A stretch of DNA of 64,000 nucleotides from Neorhizobium petrolearium. GTDB lineage: Bacteria; Pseudomonadota; Alphaproteobacteria; Rhizobiales; Rhizobiaceae. The DNA is taken from NCBI RefSeq assembly GCF_017873175.1, contig NZ_JAGGJW010000008.1, forward strand, positions 62,001 to 126,000, read 5' to 3'. Positions 48,031-57,398 of this stretch are shown here, piece by piece (positions within the stretch are counted from its first letter, which is position 1; each line of letters begins with the position of its first letter). The notes beneath the pieces were generated by a model that ran no database searches, was not told where the DNA came from, and saw only the letters and a program-made list of their open reading frames with translations. Made by a program: the position numbers and the translations under genes.

Positions 48031-48912
48031 ATGCCTTCACTTAAGGATCTGAAAAACCGGATCGCCTCCGTAAAGGCGACGCAGAAGATCACCAAGGCGA
48101 TGAAGATGGTTGCCGCGGCGAAGCTGCGCCGTGCCCAGGAGGCGGCCGAGGCCGCCCGTCCTTATGCGGAGCGGATGAACAAGGTGTTGGCCGGCCTTTC
48201 GGCCGCCAACGCCGGCAATGCCGAAGCGCCGTTGCTGCTGTCGGGAACGGGCAAGGATCAGGTTCATCTCCTGATCGTCGCGACCGGCGAACGCGGTCTG
48301 GCCGGGGGCTTCAACTCCTCGATCATCCGTCTTGCCCGCGATCATGCGCAGAAATTGCTCTCCCAGGGCAAGACGGTGAAGATCTTGACCGTCGGCCGCA
48401 AAGGCAACGATGTCCTGCGCCGCAGCTTCAAGGAAAATATCGTCCACTACATCACCTTCCGCGAAGTCAAGCAGCTTGGTTTCGTGCAGGCGGATGAAGT
48501 GGCGCACAAGGTATTGGAACTGTTCAATGCCGGCGAGTTCGACGTTGCGACTTTGTTCTTCGCGCGTTTTCAGTCGGTGATTTCGCAGGTGGCAACTGCT
48601 AAGCAGATCATTCCGGCAAAGTTCGAAGCGAGCGAGGCAGCGAATAACGGGTCTTCGGCGCTCTACGAATATGAGCCCGGCGAACAGGAAATTCTCGAAG
48701 ACCTGCTGCCGAAGAACATCGCAGTGCAGATCTTCCGGGCGCTGCTTGAAAACAACGCTTCCTTCTATGGCGCGCAGATGTCCGCGATGGACAGCGCGAC
48801 GCGCAATGCCGGTGAGATGATCAACAAGCTGACGCTTTCCTACAACCGCCAGCGTCAGGCGCAGATCACCAAGGAACTCATTGAAATCATTTCGGGCGCG
48901 GAAGCGCTCTGA
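48031..48912 (+). CDS. atpG: F1Fo ATP synthase subunit gamma
   Basis: Central stalk rotor subunit, 293 aa. Long N- and C-terminal helices ([77 protein letters not shown]) form the coiled coil, with a globular part between containing [12 protein letters not shown]. The ribosome site is AGGGGA. It lies between atpA and atpD. Confidence 0.98.
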   Translation: MPSLKDLKNRIASVKATQKITKAMKMVAAAKLRRAQEAAEAARPYAERMNKVLAGLSAANAGNAEAPLLLSGTGKDQVHLLIVATGERGLAGGFNSSIIRLARDHAQKLLSQGKTVKILTVGRKGNDVLRRSFKENIVHYITFREVKQLGFVQADEVAHKVLELFNAGEFDVATLFFARFQSVISQVATAKQIIPAKFEASEAANNGSSALYEYEPGEQEILEDLLPKNIAVQIFRALLENNASFYGAQMSAMDSATRNAGEMINKLTLSYNRQRQAQITKELIEIISGAEAL

Positions 48913-48917
48913 GGTAA

Positions 48918-50366
<1,449 letters not shown>

Positions 50367-50422
50367 TCCTGAACGAGATGGCGCGCGGGAAAATTTCCGG
50401 TGCGCCGTCACTGCATAGAACA

Positions 50423-50526
50423 CAGAGCATCGCAGCTAAAACAGAATTGCCTTTGATGCTCTGACTTTTGTTTTCCCGCGATTCCGGACGCAAAACCGTT
50501 AGGAATTTTTGCTGGAATTGCTCTAA
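50423..50526. repeat. Putative rhizobial mosaic repeat between atpD and atpC
   Basis: A 9-bp inverted repeat CAGAGCATC / GATGCTCTG (50423-50431, 50455-50463) opens the stretch, which ends GGAATTGCTCTA. From memory this resembles intergenic mosaic elements frequent in rhizobial genomes; no second copy is present in the window, so family membership is unproven. Confidence 0.4.
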
Positions 50527-50540
50527 GGAAGTGGACCGTT

Positions 50541-50948
50541 ATGGCCGACGCTTTCAATTTTGAACTGGTTTCGCCCGAGCGTCTCCTCGTGTCGGAGAAG
50601 GTCACAGAAGTGGTGATTCCGGCCACTCTCGGCGAAATGACGGTGCTGGTCAATCACGCGCCGACGATGACGACCATCAAGCCGGGCGTGGTCTCCGTGA
50701 AGCTCGCCTCCGGCCAGGTCAACAAATACGTGGTGTTCGGCGGCTTCGCCGACATCCTGCCGACCGGATGCACGCTGCTTGCCGAATCCGCCGTGCCGCT
50801 CAGCGAAGTGACGCGCGAGACGCTGCAGCGGCGGATCGAGGTTACGCAGGCCGAGATCGATAGAGCCCAGAGCGACGAGCACAAGACCAAGCTGGAACTG
50901 TTCTTGGCAGAACTGACTCATCTGAACGGCATCGTCATGCCGGCCTAA
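50541..50948 (+). CDS. atpC: F1Fo ATP synthase subunit epsilon
   Basis: Rotor/regulatory subunit of F1, 135 aa. The beta-sandwich domain starts FNFELVSPERLLVSEKVTEVVIPATLGEMTVLVNHAPTMTTIKPGVV; the helical C-terminus (ETLQRRIEVTQAEIDRAQSDEHKTKLELFLAELTHL) completes the fold. ATG follows AAGGAAGTGG. Last gene of the operon, with a terminator 24 bp on. Confidence 0.97.
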   Translation: MADAFNFELVSPERLLVSEKVTEVVIPATLGEMTVLVNHAPTMTTIKPGVVSVKLASGQVNKYVVFGGFADILPTGCTLLAESAVPLSEVTRETLQRRIEVTQAEIDRAQSDEHKTKLELFLAELTHLNGIVMPA

Positions 50949-50972
50949 GTGCCCAACCATTCAAGAGTTGCA

Positions 50973-50998
50973 GGCGGCCCGAAAGGCCGTCTTCTTTT
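50973..50998 (+). terminator. Intrinsic terminator after atpC
   Basis: GGCGGCC pairs with GGCCGTC (7 bp including one G-T, loop CGAAA), followed by TTCTTTT. It ends the atp operon and lies directly before the end of the convergent LysR gene. Confidence 0.8.
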
Positions 50999-51000
50999 GT

Positions 51001-51897
51001 TTATTGACCTGCGAGCAGATGCTGATGCAGGCGCGCGGCCCCCGGTGAAAGAGAGCGGTAGCGTGGCATGCCCAGATAATAGCCGTAACCGGTTTCGATC
51101 CGGTTCAGGCCGACTTCGATCAGTGTGCCGGAAGCAAGCTGCTCCGCGATCAGTCTGATACTACCGAGTGTGATGCCTTCGCCTTGCAGGGCCGCGTCGA
51201 TTGCCAGCGAATAGGTGGAAAAGGAAAGCCGCGGGTTAGGCCACGTTTTCGGCGGATGCGGGATGCGTGTGAACCACTGCCGGAACGAGATCCAGTTGGC
51301 GTTGAACCGCTCGTAGTCGATCAGGTCAAGATCGGCAACTTTATCGGCAGTTAGTGATGCGGCATCCAGGCCTCTTCGGGCAAGATAGGCGGGAGAGGCG
51401 ACCGGTGCCAGGATTTCCTTCATCAGCAGCGTCAAATTCCAGCGCGGGTGTTCGCCGGTGGAATAGAGGATGACGAGATCGTTGGCCTCGGACGCCAGTT
51501 CCGATGGTGAATCTGTCGTCAGCAGCCGTACGGAAACGGACGGACTTTCGTTGTCGAAATCCTTAAGCCGCTTGCCGAGCCAGAGATGCGAGACTGAGCC
51601 GCTTGCGGCAATCGAGATGATTTCGCGCCCGCCGCCGCGGAAGGGCTCAAGGCTTTCCTCCAGATATTCGAGCATTGCGCGCACACGCTGAAAAAGCCGC
51701 TCGCCCTCCGGCGTCAGGGCCAGATTGCGGCCGCGGCGGTTGAAGAGCTTTGCGCCGAGTTGATCCTCCAGCCCCTGGATGCGGCGGCTCACGGCGGCTT
51801 GGGCGATATGAAGCTCACGGCCGGCGCGGGAAAAGTTCATGAAGCGGCAGGCGGCGTCGAAGACGCGAAATGCTTCCAGAGGAATGCGGTCGAGCAT
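51001..51897 (-). CDS. LysR family transcriptional regulator (GcvA-like)
   Basis: 298-aa regulator. The winged helix-turn-helix is MLDRIPLEAFRVFDAACRFMNFSRAGRELHIAQAAVSRRIQGLEDQLGAKLFNRRGR, followed by a periplasmic-binding-like effector domain of the GcvA/AmpR subgroup (ISIAASGSVSHLWLGKRL). ATG 51897 is the family start with GGAGA upstream; the longer frame reads back through the divergent ADH gene. Divergent from the ADH-ALDH-enolase cassette by 70 bp, so it is its probable regulator. Confidence 0.92.
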   Translation of the reverse strand: MLDRIPLEAFRVFDAACRFMNFSRAGRELHIAQAAVSRRIQGLEDQLGAKLFNRRGRNLALTPEGERLFQRVRAMLEYLEESLEPFRGGGREIISIAASGSVSHLWLGKRLKDFDNESPSVSVRLLTTDSPSELASEANDLVILYSTGEHPRWNLTLLMKEILAPVASPAYLARRGLDAASLTADKVADLDLIDYERFNANWISFRQWFTRIPHPPKTWPNPRLSFSTYSLAIDAALQGEGITLGSIRLIAEQLASGTLIEVGLNRIETGYGYYLGMPRYRSLSPGAARLHQHLLAGQ

Positions 51898-51967
51898 CAC
51901 GTTTCTCCATAATCTCAAGTCATCCAATATCCCGAAAAACCGATGGATTTGAAGAGCTGAGATTGTG

Positions 51968-53152
51968 ATGCAGACTGAAGACATTTCCAAACCGGATTTG
52001 CTGCCCGTGTCATTTTCGACCTTTTCCATTCCCGGCATCCGCTTCGCCGCCGGGGCGTTTCGTGAGGTCGCATCCGCCGCAAAGGCCTTCGAGGGCGTGC
52101 ATACCGCCCTGATCGTCATGGATGGCTTCCTGGTCTCTTCGGGATTGGCCAGGGAACTTTCAGGCGATCTGGCTGAGATCGGGCTGGAGGCGCGGCTCTA
52201 TTCGGATTTTTCCGGCGAGCCGAAGCTTGCGCATGCGCGAGCAGCGACGGAAGCAGCCAGAGGCGCTGATCTGGTGATCGGCGTCGGCGGCGGTTCGGTG
52301 CTGGATATCGCCAAGATCGCAGCCTGCTGCGCAGCGTCCGATGAGGATCCGATGTTCTACGCGCTTGCCGCCAACCAATTGCCGAAAAAGCCGCTGAAGA
52401 AAATCATGGTGCCGACGACAGCCGGCACGGGATCGGAAACGTCTGCGACGAACATTTTTACAGGCCCGGAAGGCAAGAAGCTGTGGATCTGGGGCAAGGA
52501 GACGAAGGCGGACCTCGTCATTCTCGATCCGGAGCTGACAATTTCGCTGCCGCCGCATCTCACGGCCTGGTGCGGCATGGATGCCTTCATCCATGCTTTC
52601 GAGGCCTCGACCAACCGCAATGCCCATATCGGTGCAAAGCTCTATGCCCATGAAGCGATGCGGCTCATCGCAGGCTCGCTTGAAACGGCGGTCAAGGTGC
52701 CTGGCAATCTCGATGCGCGCGGAAAGGTGCTGCTCGGCTCCTGTTATGCCGGCGTCGCGATCGACAATTGCGGGACGGCGGTCGCGCATAATATCAGTCA
52801 TGCGCTGGCGGGGCTGGCGCCGGTGCATCACGGGCTTGCGACTGCGCTCGGCTTCGAGGCGACATTGCCGTGGCTTGTCGAGGCCGATACGATCGATCTG
52901 CATGCGGCGGCCAAAACGGTTCGTCTCGATAACGCTGCGGCGCTGCCGGCCTTCGTCTCCGACATGATGGAGCGCTGCGGGATAGTGCGCGCGCTGCCGA
53001 AGGCATTCGAGCCCTTCAGTGCCGCCGACCTAGCCGCCGAGATGCGTGCGCCGGAAAATCAGCCGATGCGGCGTTCGACAATCCGCGCCATTTCCTATGC
53101 GGATATCGATGTGTTCGCCGACAAGATCATGTCGCTTCCGAGGACCCTCTGA
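51968..53152 (+). CDS. Iron-containing alcohol dehydrogenase
   Basis: 394-aa family III dehydrogenase. NAD-binding GVGGGSVLDIAKIAA, then PTTAGTGSETS (metal/cofactor loop), WCGMDAFIHAFEASTNRNAH with metal-ligand Asp/His, and GLAPVHHGLATALGF with the further His ligands. Members oxidise primary or secondary alcohols or hydroxy acids; the substrate is unknown. GTG 51965 is an alternative start. The stop overlaps the next start (TGATG), giving coupling with the aldehyde dehydrogenase. Confidence 0.92.
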   Translation: MQTEDISKPDLLPVSFSTFSIPGIRFAAGAFREVASAAKAFEGVHTALIVMDGFLVSSGLARELSGDLAEIGLEARLYSDFSGEPKLAHARAATEAARGADLVIGVGGGSVLDIAKIAACCAASDEDPMFYALAANQLPKKPLKKIMVPTTAGTGSETSATNIFTGPEGKKLWIWGKETKADLVILDPELTISLPPHLTAWCGMDAFIHAFEASTNRNAHIGAKLYAHEAMRLIAGSLETAVKVPGNLDARGKVLLGSCYAGVAIDNCGTAVAHNISHALAGLAPVHHGLATALGFEATLPWLVEADTIDLHAAAKTVRLDNAAALPAFVSDMMERCGIVRALPKAFEPFSAADLAAEMRAPENQPMRRSTIRAISYADIDVFADKIMSLPRTL

Positions 53153-54651
53153 TGACTGGAATCTATACCCGCGACTATTGGGAAAAGAAGCTGGCGGCGC
53201 TGACGCTGGAAGGCCGCCATTTCATCGATGGCGAATATCGGGCTTCGACGTCCGGGCAGACCTTTACCCGCGTTCGCCCGATGGACGGCAAGCCCGGTGC
53301 GGAACTGGCTCTCGGCAGTGCTGCGGACATTGATGCGGCGGTTGCTGCGGCGCGGGCTGCATTCGAAAGCGGCGTCTGGCGAAGGCAGGAACCGCTCGAA
53401 AAGAAGAAGATCATGCTCAGATGGGCGGAGTTGATCCGCGTCCATGGCGAAGAGCTCGCGCTGCTGGAAACGCTCGATGTCGGCAAGCCGGTGCTCGCGT
53501 CGCTGAACGTCGACGTGCGGCTGTGCGCGGATGGCATCCAGTATTATGCCGAGATGATCGACAAGATGTATGACGAGATTGCGCCGACCGGGCCGAACGC
53601 CCGCGCGCTGGTGCGCAAAGTGCCGCTCGGGGTGGTCGGCGTGATCACGCCCTGGAACTACCCGATGATCATCGATGCCTGGAAGCTCGGTCCGGCGATC
53701 GCGGCCGGCAATTCCGTAGTGCTGAAACCTGCCGAACAATCTTCGCTCTCGGCGATCCGGCTCGCCGCATTGGCCGTCGAAGCAGGCTTGCCGGCCGGTG
53801 TGCTGAACGTCGCAACCGGTTATGGCGAGGAGGCGGGCAAGCCGCTGGCGCTGCATATGGATGTGGATATGATCGCCTTTACCGGCTCGACCGAAGTGGG
53901 CAGGCTGATGATGGGGTACGCGGCGCAATCGAACGTCAAGCGCGTGGCGCTGGAGCTGGGCGGCAAGTCACCGCTCGTCGTCTTCGCGGATGCCGATCTC
54001 GATGCGGCCGCATCGGCTGCCGCGTGGGGCTGCTTCTACAATTCCGGCGAAACCTGCCATGCCTCGACCCGGCTTCTCGTACAGCGCTCGGTTCAGAACG
54101 CGCTGATCGAGAAGATAGAGGCGGTCACGAAAAACGACATCACGCTTGCGCATCCCTTCGAGCCCTCGGCACAGATCGGTGCATTGATCGAGGAAGCACA
54201 TATGCAGAAGGTGCTCGGGATGATCGCAGCCGGCGAGAGGGAAGGTGCACGGCGCGCCTTCGGAGCCGAGCGGGTGCTTTCGGACACCGGCGGTTACTAT
54301 GTCTCGCCCGGCGTTTTCGTGGACATGACGAACGACATGAGCCTCGCCCGGCAGGAAATCTTCGGCCCGGTCCTGGCGGTTATCCCCTTCGATACGGAGG
54401 AAGAGGCGCTGCGGCTTGCCAACGACACGATCTACGGGCTTGCCGGCGCAGTCTTCACGAAGGACATGGACCGGGCGCACCGTTTTTCCGAAGCAATCCA
54501 TGCCGGCACGGTGTGGATCAACACCTATGACATGTCGAGCTTTGCAACGCCCTTCGGCGGCTTCAAGCAATCCGGTTTCGGGCGAGATCGTTCAGTGCAT
54601 GCGATCGACAAGTATTGCGACTACAAGACCATCTGGCAGCAGTTCGGATAG
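53152..54651 (+). CDS. NAD(P)+-dependent aldehyde dehydrogenase (PuuC/BetB-like)
   Basis: 499-aa enzyme oxidising an aldehyde to an acid, presumably the product of the adjacent alcohol dehydrogenase. Catalytic Glu268 in LELGGKSP and nucleophile Cys302 in NSGETCHAST; cofactor motif FTGSTEVGR; N-terminal PWNYPMIIDAWKLGPAIAAGN. It resembles omega-aminoaldehyde dehydrogenases, but substrate cannot be fixed by sequence. Middle gene of the cassette. Confidence 0.94.
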   Translation: MTGIYTRDYWEKKLAALTLEGRHFIDGEYRASTSGQTFTRVRPMDGKPGAELALGSAADIDAAVAAARAAFESGVWRRQEPLEKKKIMLRWAELIRVHGEELALLETLDVGKPVLASLNVDVRLCADGIQYYAEMIDKMYDEIAPTGPNARALVRKVPLGVVGVITPWNYPMIIDAWKLGPAIAAGNSVVLKPAEQSSLSAIRLAALAVEAGLPAGVLNVATGYGEEAGKPLALHMDVDMIAFTGSTEVGRLMMGYAAQSNVKRVALELGGKSPLVVFADADLDAAASAAAWGCFYNSGETCHASTRLLVQRSVQNALIEKIEAVTKNDITLAHPFEPSAQIGALIEEAHMQKVLGMIAAGEREGARRAFGAERVLSDTGGYYVSPGVFVDMTNDMSLARQEIFGPVLAVIPFDTEEEALRLANDTIYGLAGAVFTKDMDRAHRFSEAIHAGTVWINTYDMSSFATPFGGFKQSGFGRDRSVHAIDKYCDYKTIWQQFG

Positions 54652-54664
54652 GCGGGGAGGAGAT

Positions 54665-55789
54665 ATGAGCCGGATCGCATCGATAGAAATTTCGCACCAC
54701 CGCCTGGAGCTCGATCCGCCTTTCAAGGCAAGCTGGGACGGTCGGCCGCGGCATTATTTCGACGCAACGATCGTCCGGGTGCGGGACGAGGATGGACGCG
54801 AGGGTGTCGGTTCCGGTGACCTGATGAAGGGTTTCGAAGGCCATGAAGACCTGTTCATCGGTCAGGATCCTCGTCATATCGAGCGACATTACGAGATCCT
54901 GTCGCACATCAACTTTCACTACGGTCGCTGCTGGCCGCTCGATCTGGCACTCTGGGATCTTGCGGGCAAGGTAACCGGCGAGCCAGTCTGGCGCATGCTC
55001 GGAGGGCGGACCGATCGTGTCCGGCTCTACGCTTCTTCCGGCGTGCTGCGAGATCCTTCCGCGATGGTGGACCAGGCGGAGCATTATGTCGAGGAGGGGT
55101 TCACCGCGATGAAAGTGCGGTTCTCCTCATCCGCTGGCGGGCGTTCGAGCTGGCGCGACGACGTGAAGGCGCTGGAAGCGATCTGCCTTCGTGTCGGCGA
55201 TCGGCTGGAGCTGATGGTCGACTGCAACCAGGGTTGGCGCATGCCCTGGGATACGACGCTGCCCTGGGCCTTCAAGGACGCGCTCGTCGTGGCGCAGGAG
55301 CTCGAACAGCTCAATATCTATTGGATGGAGGAGCCGCTGCATCGTTCCGACCGCAAGGGCATGAAGGCCCTGAGGGAGGTGACCTCGGTGCGGATCGCCG
55401 GCGGCGAGATGACTCGTGAGCTTTACGAGTTCCGTGACATCATCGAGGAACGGGCCTTCGACGTGATCCAGCCGGACGTGGCGCTGGTCGGCGGTATCAC
55501 CGGCTGCCGTCGGCTCGTCTATCAGGCGCGCGAAGCGGGTGTGATGTTCACGCCGCATAGCTGGACGAACGGGATCGGCGTGTTGGCGAATGCGCATCTG
55601 ACGGCCGGCGCGGGCGATGCCCCCTTTCTCGAATACCCTTACGACAATCCGGAATGGAGCGAGGCGCGACGCGATTTTCCGCTTGTCCAGCCGCTGAAGC
55701 ATGAAAACGGCTGGCTGGAACTCGGTGAAAGTCCCGGTCTCGGCATCGTGCTGAATGAGGAGCGGTTGAAGGCCACGCGGATCGGTTAG
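54665..55789 (+). CDS. Mandelate racemase/muconate lactonizing (enolase-superfamily) enzyme
   Basis: 374-aa enolase-superfamily protein. Metal ligands are likely Asp186 (MVDCNQGW), Glu222 or Glu223 (YWMEEPL) and Glu248 (AGGEM). The catalytic second-strand motif is Lys150-Val-Arg152, a KxR in place of the mandelate racemase KxK, and the opposite side has Asp271 (QPDVALVGG) and His298 (FTPHSW), typical of acid-sugar dehydratases. The substrate is unknown. GGAGGAG precedes the ATG. Last gene of the cassette. Confidence 0.9.
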   Translation: MSRIASIEISHHRLELDPPFKASWDGRPRHYFDATIVRVRDEDGREGVGSGDLMKGFEGHEDLFIGQDPRHIERHYEILSHINFHYGRCWPLDLALWDLAGKVTGEPVWRMLGGRTDRVRLYASSGVLRDPSAMVDQAEHYVEEGFTAMKVRFSSSAGGRSSWRDDVKALEAICLRVGDRLELMVDCNQGWRMPWDTTLPWAFKDALVVAQELEQLNIYWMEEPLHRSDRKGMKALREVTSVRIAGGEMTRELYEFRDIIEERAFDVIQPDVALVGGITGCRRLVYQAREAGVMFTPHSWTNGIGVLANAHLTAGAGDAPFLEYPYDNPEWSEARRDFPLVQPLKHENGWLELGESPGLGIVLNEERLKATRIG

Positions 55790-55857
55790 GGTCATCGCTG
55801 CCAACCGGCTTGTATGCCGGCGCGCAACGCGTTAGCGCTGGTGCCAGGAGGTTTGCG

Positions 55858-56751
55858 ATGATCGACAAGTTGGAATTCTTCATCGCGCTCGCCCGCGAAG
55901 GCCATTTCGGCCGGGCAGCCGAGGAATGCGGCATCTCGCAGCCATCGCTTTCGGCAGCGATACGGCAGCTTGAGGAGAGCCTCGGCGTGCAGCTCGTGGT
56001 GCGTGGCTCCCGGTTCCAGGGTCTGACGCCGGAGGGACAGCGGGTGCTGGAATGGGCAAAGCGCATCGTCGGCGACACGCGCACCATGCGCGAGGAGATG
56101 CGCGCCGCGCGCAAGGGGCTTGCCGGGCACATCCGGCTTGCGGCTATCCCGACCGCGCTTGCCATGATACCGCGGCTCACGGAACCCTTTCAGGCAAAGC
56201 ATCCGGATGTCACCTTTTCGGTCGTCTCGCGCAACTCGCTGCAGGTGCTCTCTCAACTCGACAATTTCGAGATCGATGCGGGGATCACTTATCTTGATAA
56301 CGAGCCGCTTGGCCGCGTCACGAGCGTGCCGCTCTATTCCGAACATTATAATCTGGTCACGGCAGCCGGTACGCCCTTGGCCGATCGCGAGCAGGTGACC
56401 TGGAAGGAGATGGCCGATCTCAGGCTTTGCTTGTTGACGCCGGACATGCAAAACCGGCGGATTATCAATCAGCATCTCGCAGATGCCGGCGTCACCATAG
56501 AGCCGATGCTTGAGTCGAATTCTATGGTCGTGCTGCTCTCGCATGTGGGCACTGGCCGATGGGCGAGCATCATGCCGCGCAATGTGGCTCGGTCATTCGG
56601 ATTCGCCAAGCAAATTAGCACGATTCCGATCGTTGAACCGGAAGCCAGTCACATCGTCGGATTGGTGGCAACGCATCGCGAGCCGTTTACGCCGCTGGTC
56701 TCCGCTCTATTGCACGAAGCACGCAGTCTGAGTCCGGCAGCCATGGATTGA
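55858..56751 (+). CDS. LysR family regulator of the formate dehydrogenase operon (FdsR-like)
   Basis: 297-aa LysR protein: helix-turn-helix MIDKLEFFIALAREGHFGRAAEECGISQPSLSAAIRQLEESLGVQLVVRG, then an effector domain (IPTALAMIPRLTEPFQAKHPDVTF). AGGAGG stands before ATG 55858. It lies directly upstream of and on the same strand as fdsGBA, the arrangement of FdsR in other formate oxidisers, so formate-operon control is the likely role. A GATAG-N7-CTATC palindrome overlaps its stop codon. Confidence 0.9.
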   Translation: MIDKLEFFIALAREGHFGRAAEECGISQPSLSAAIRQLEESLGVQLVVRGSRFQGLTPEGQRVLEWAKRIVGDTRTMREEMRAARKGLAGHIRLAAIPTALAMIPRLTEPFQAKHPDVTFSVVSRNSLQVLSQLDNFEIDAGITYLDNEPLGRVTSVPLYSEHYNLVTAAGTPLADREQVTWKEMADLRLCLLTPDMQNRRIINQHLADAGVTIEPMLESNSMVVLLSHVGTGRWASIMPRNVARSFGFAKQISTIPIVEPEASHIVGLVATHREPFTPLVSALLHEARSLSPAAMD

Positions 56752-56766
56752 TAGTTTTTTTCTATC
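56750..56766. promoter_or_regulatory. Candidate LysR operator for the fds operon
   Basis: GATAG-TTTTTTT-CTATC is a perfect 17-bp dyad containing the LysR T-N11-A box, at the very end of the LysR gene. It precedes TTGACG (56786-56791), a possible -35 element of the fdsG promoter. Such ATAG-N7-CTAT sites are classical LysR-type targets. Confidence 0.55.
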
Positions 56767-56918
56767 GATCAACCAATCTCCTTTATTGACGGTTGCGGCA
56801 TGCGTTGCGAGACTCCACCGTAACAGGTGAAGCACGACCGCCGGACGGCTTCGCCAGCTTTCTGATCTGCAAATGGTCGCAAAAACGGCCGCGTGGGTCA
56901 GCCGGGAGGCTAGAAGAT

Positions 56919-57398
56919 ATGAATATGCGCATTTCCGCTGGTGAGTTCACCGAGCGGTCGCTTCAGATCATCGGGGATCTGAAGCATCTCGAAGGCCCGA
57001 TGCTGCCGATCCTGCATGCGATCCAGGCGGAGTTCGGTTATGTGCCGGAGGAAGTGAAGCCGATCATCGCCAGCGAACTCAACCTGTCGCGGGCAGAAGT
57101 GCATGGCGTCGTCACTTTCTACCATGATCTCCGCGAGCACCCGGCCGGTCGGCATGTGTTGAAGCTCTGTCGGGCGGAGGCCTGCCAGTCGATGGGCAGC
57201 GATCGTATTGCTGATCGTGTCCGCGAGCTTTTCGGGATCGACTTTCACCAGACGACGCTGGACGGTGCCGTCACGCTGGAGCCGGTCTACTGCTTGGGCC
57301 TTTGCGCCTGCGCGCCGGCTGCAATGCTGGACGGGGAGGTTTACGGTCGCGTGGACGAGCACTGTCTTGACGAGATCATTACGGAGGTGCGCCGATGA
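56919..57398 (+). CDS. fdsG: NAD-dependent formate dehydrogenase subunit gamma
   Basis: 159-aa NuoE-like subunit carrying one [2Fe-2S] cluster. Ligands are the Cys in LCRAEACQSMG and CLGLCACAP (the CxxxxC...CxxxC pattern). The N-terminal helical part (LPILHAIQAEFGYVPEEVKPIIASELNLSRAEVHGVVTFYHDLRE) is the usual NuoE fold. ATG 56919 follows GGGAGG; ATG 56925 is also possible. The stop overlaps the fdsB start (ATGA). Confidence 0.94.
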   Translation: MNMRISAGEFTERSLQIIGDLKHLEGPMLPILHAIQAEFGYVPEEVKPIIASELNLSRAEVHGVVTFYHDLREHPAGRHVLKLCRAEACQSMGSDRIADRVRELFGIDFHQTTLDGAVTLEPVYCLGLCACAPAAMLDGEVYGRVDEHCLDEIITEVRR

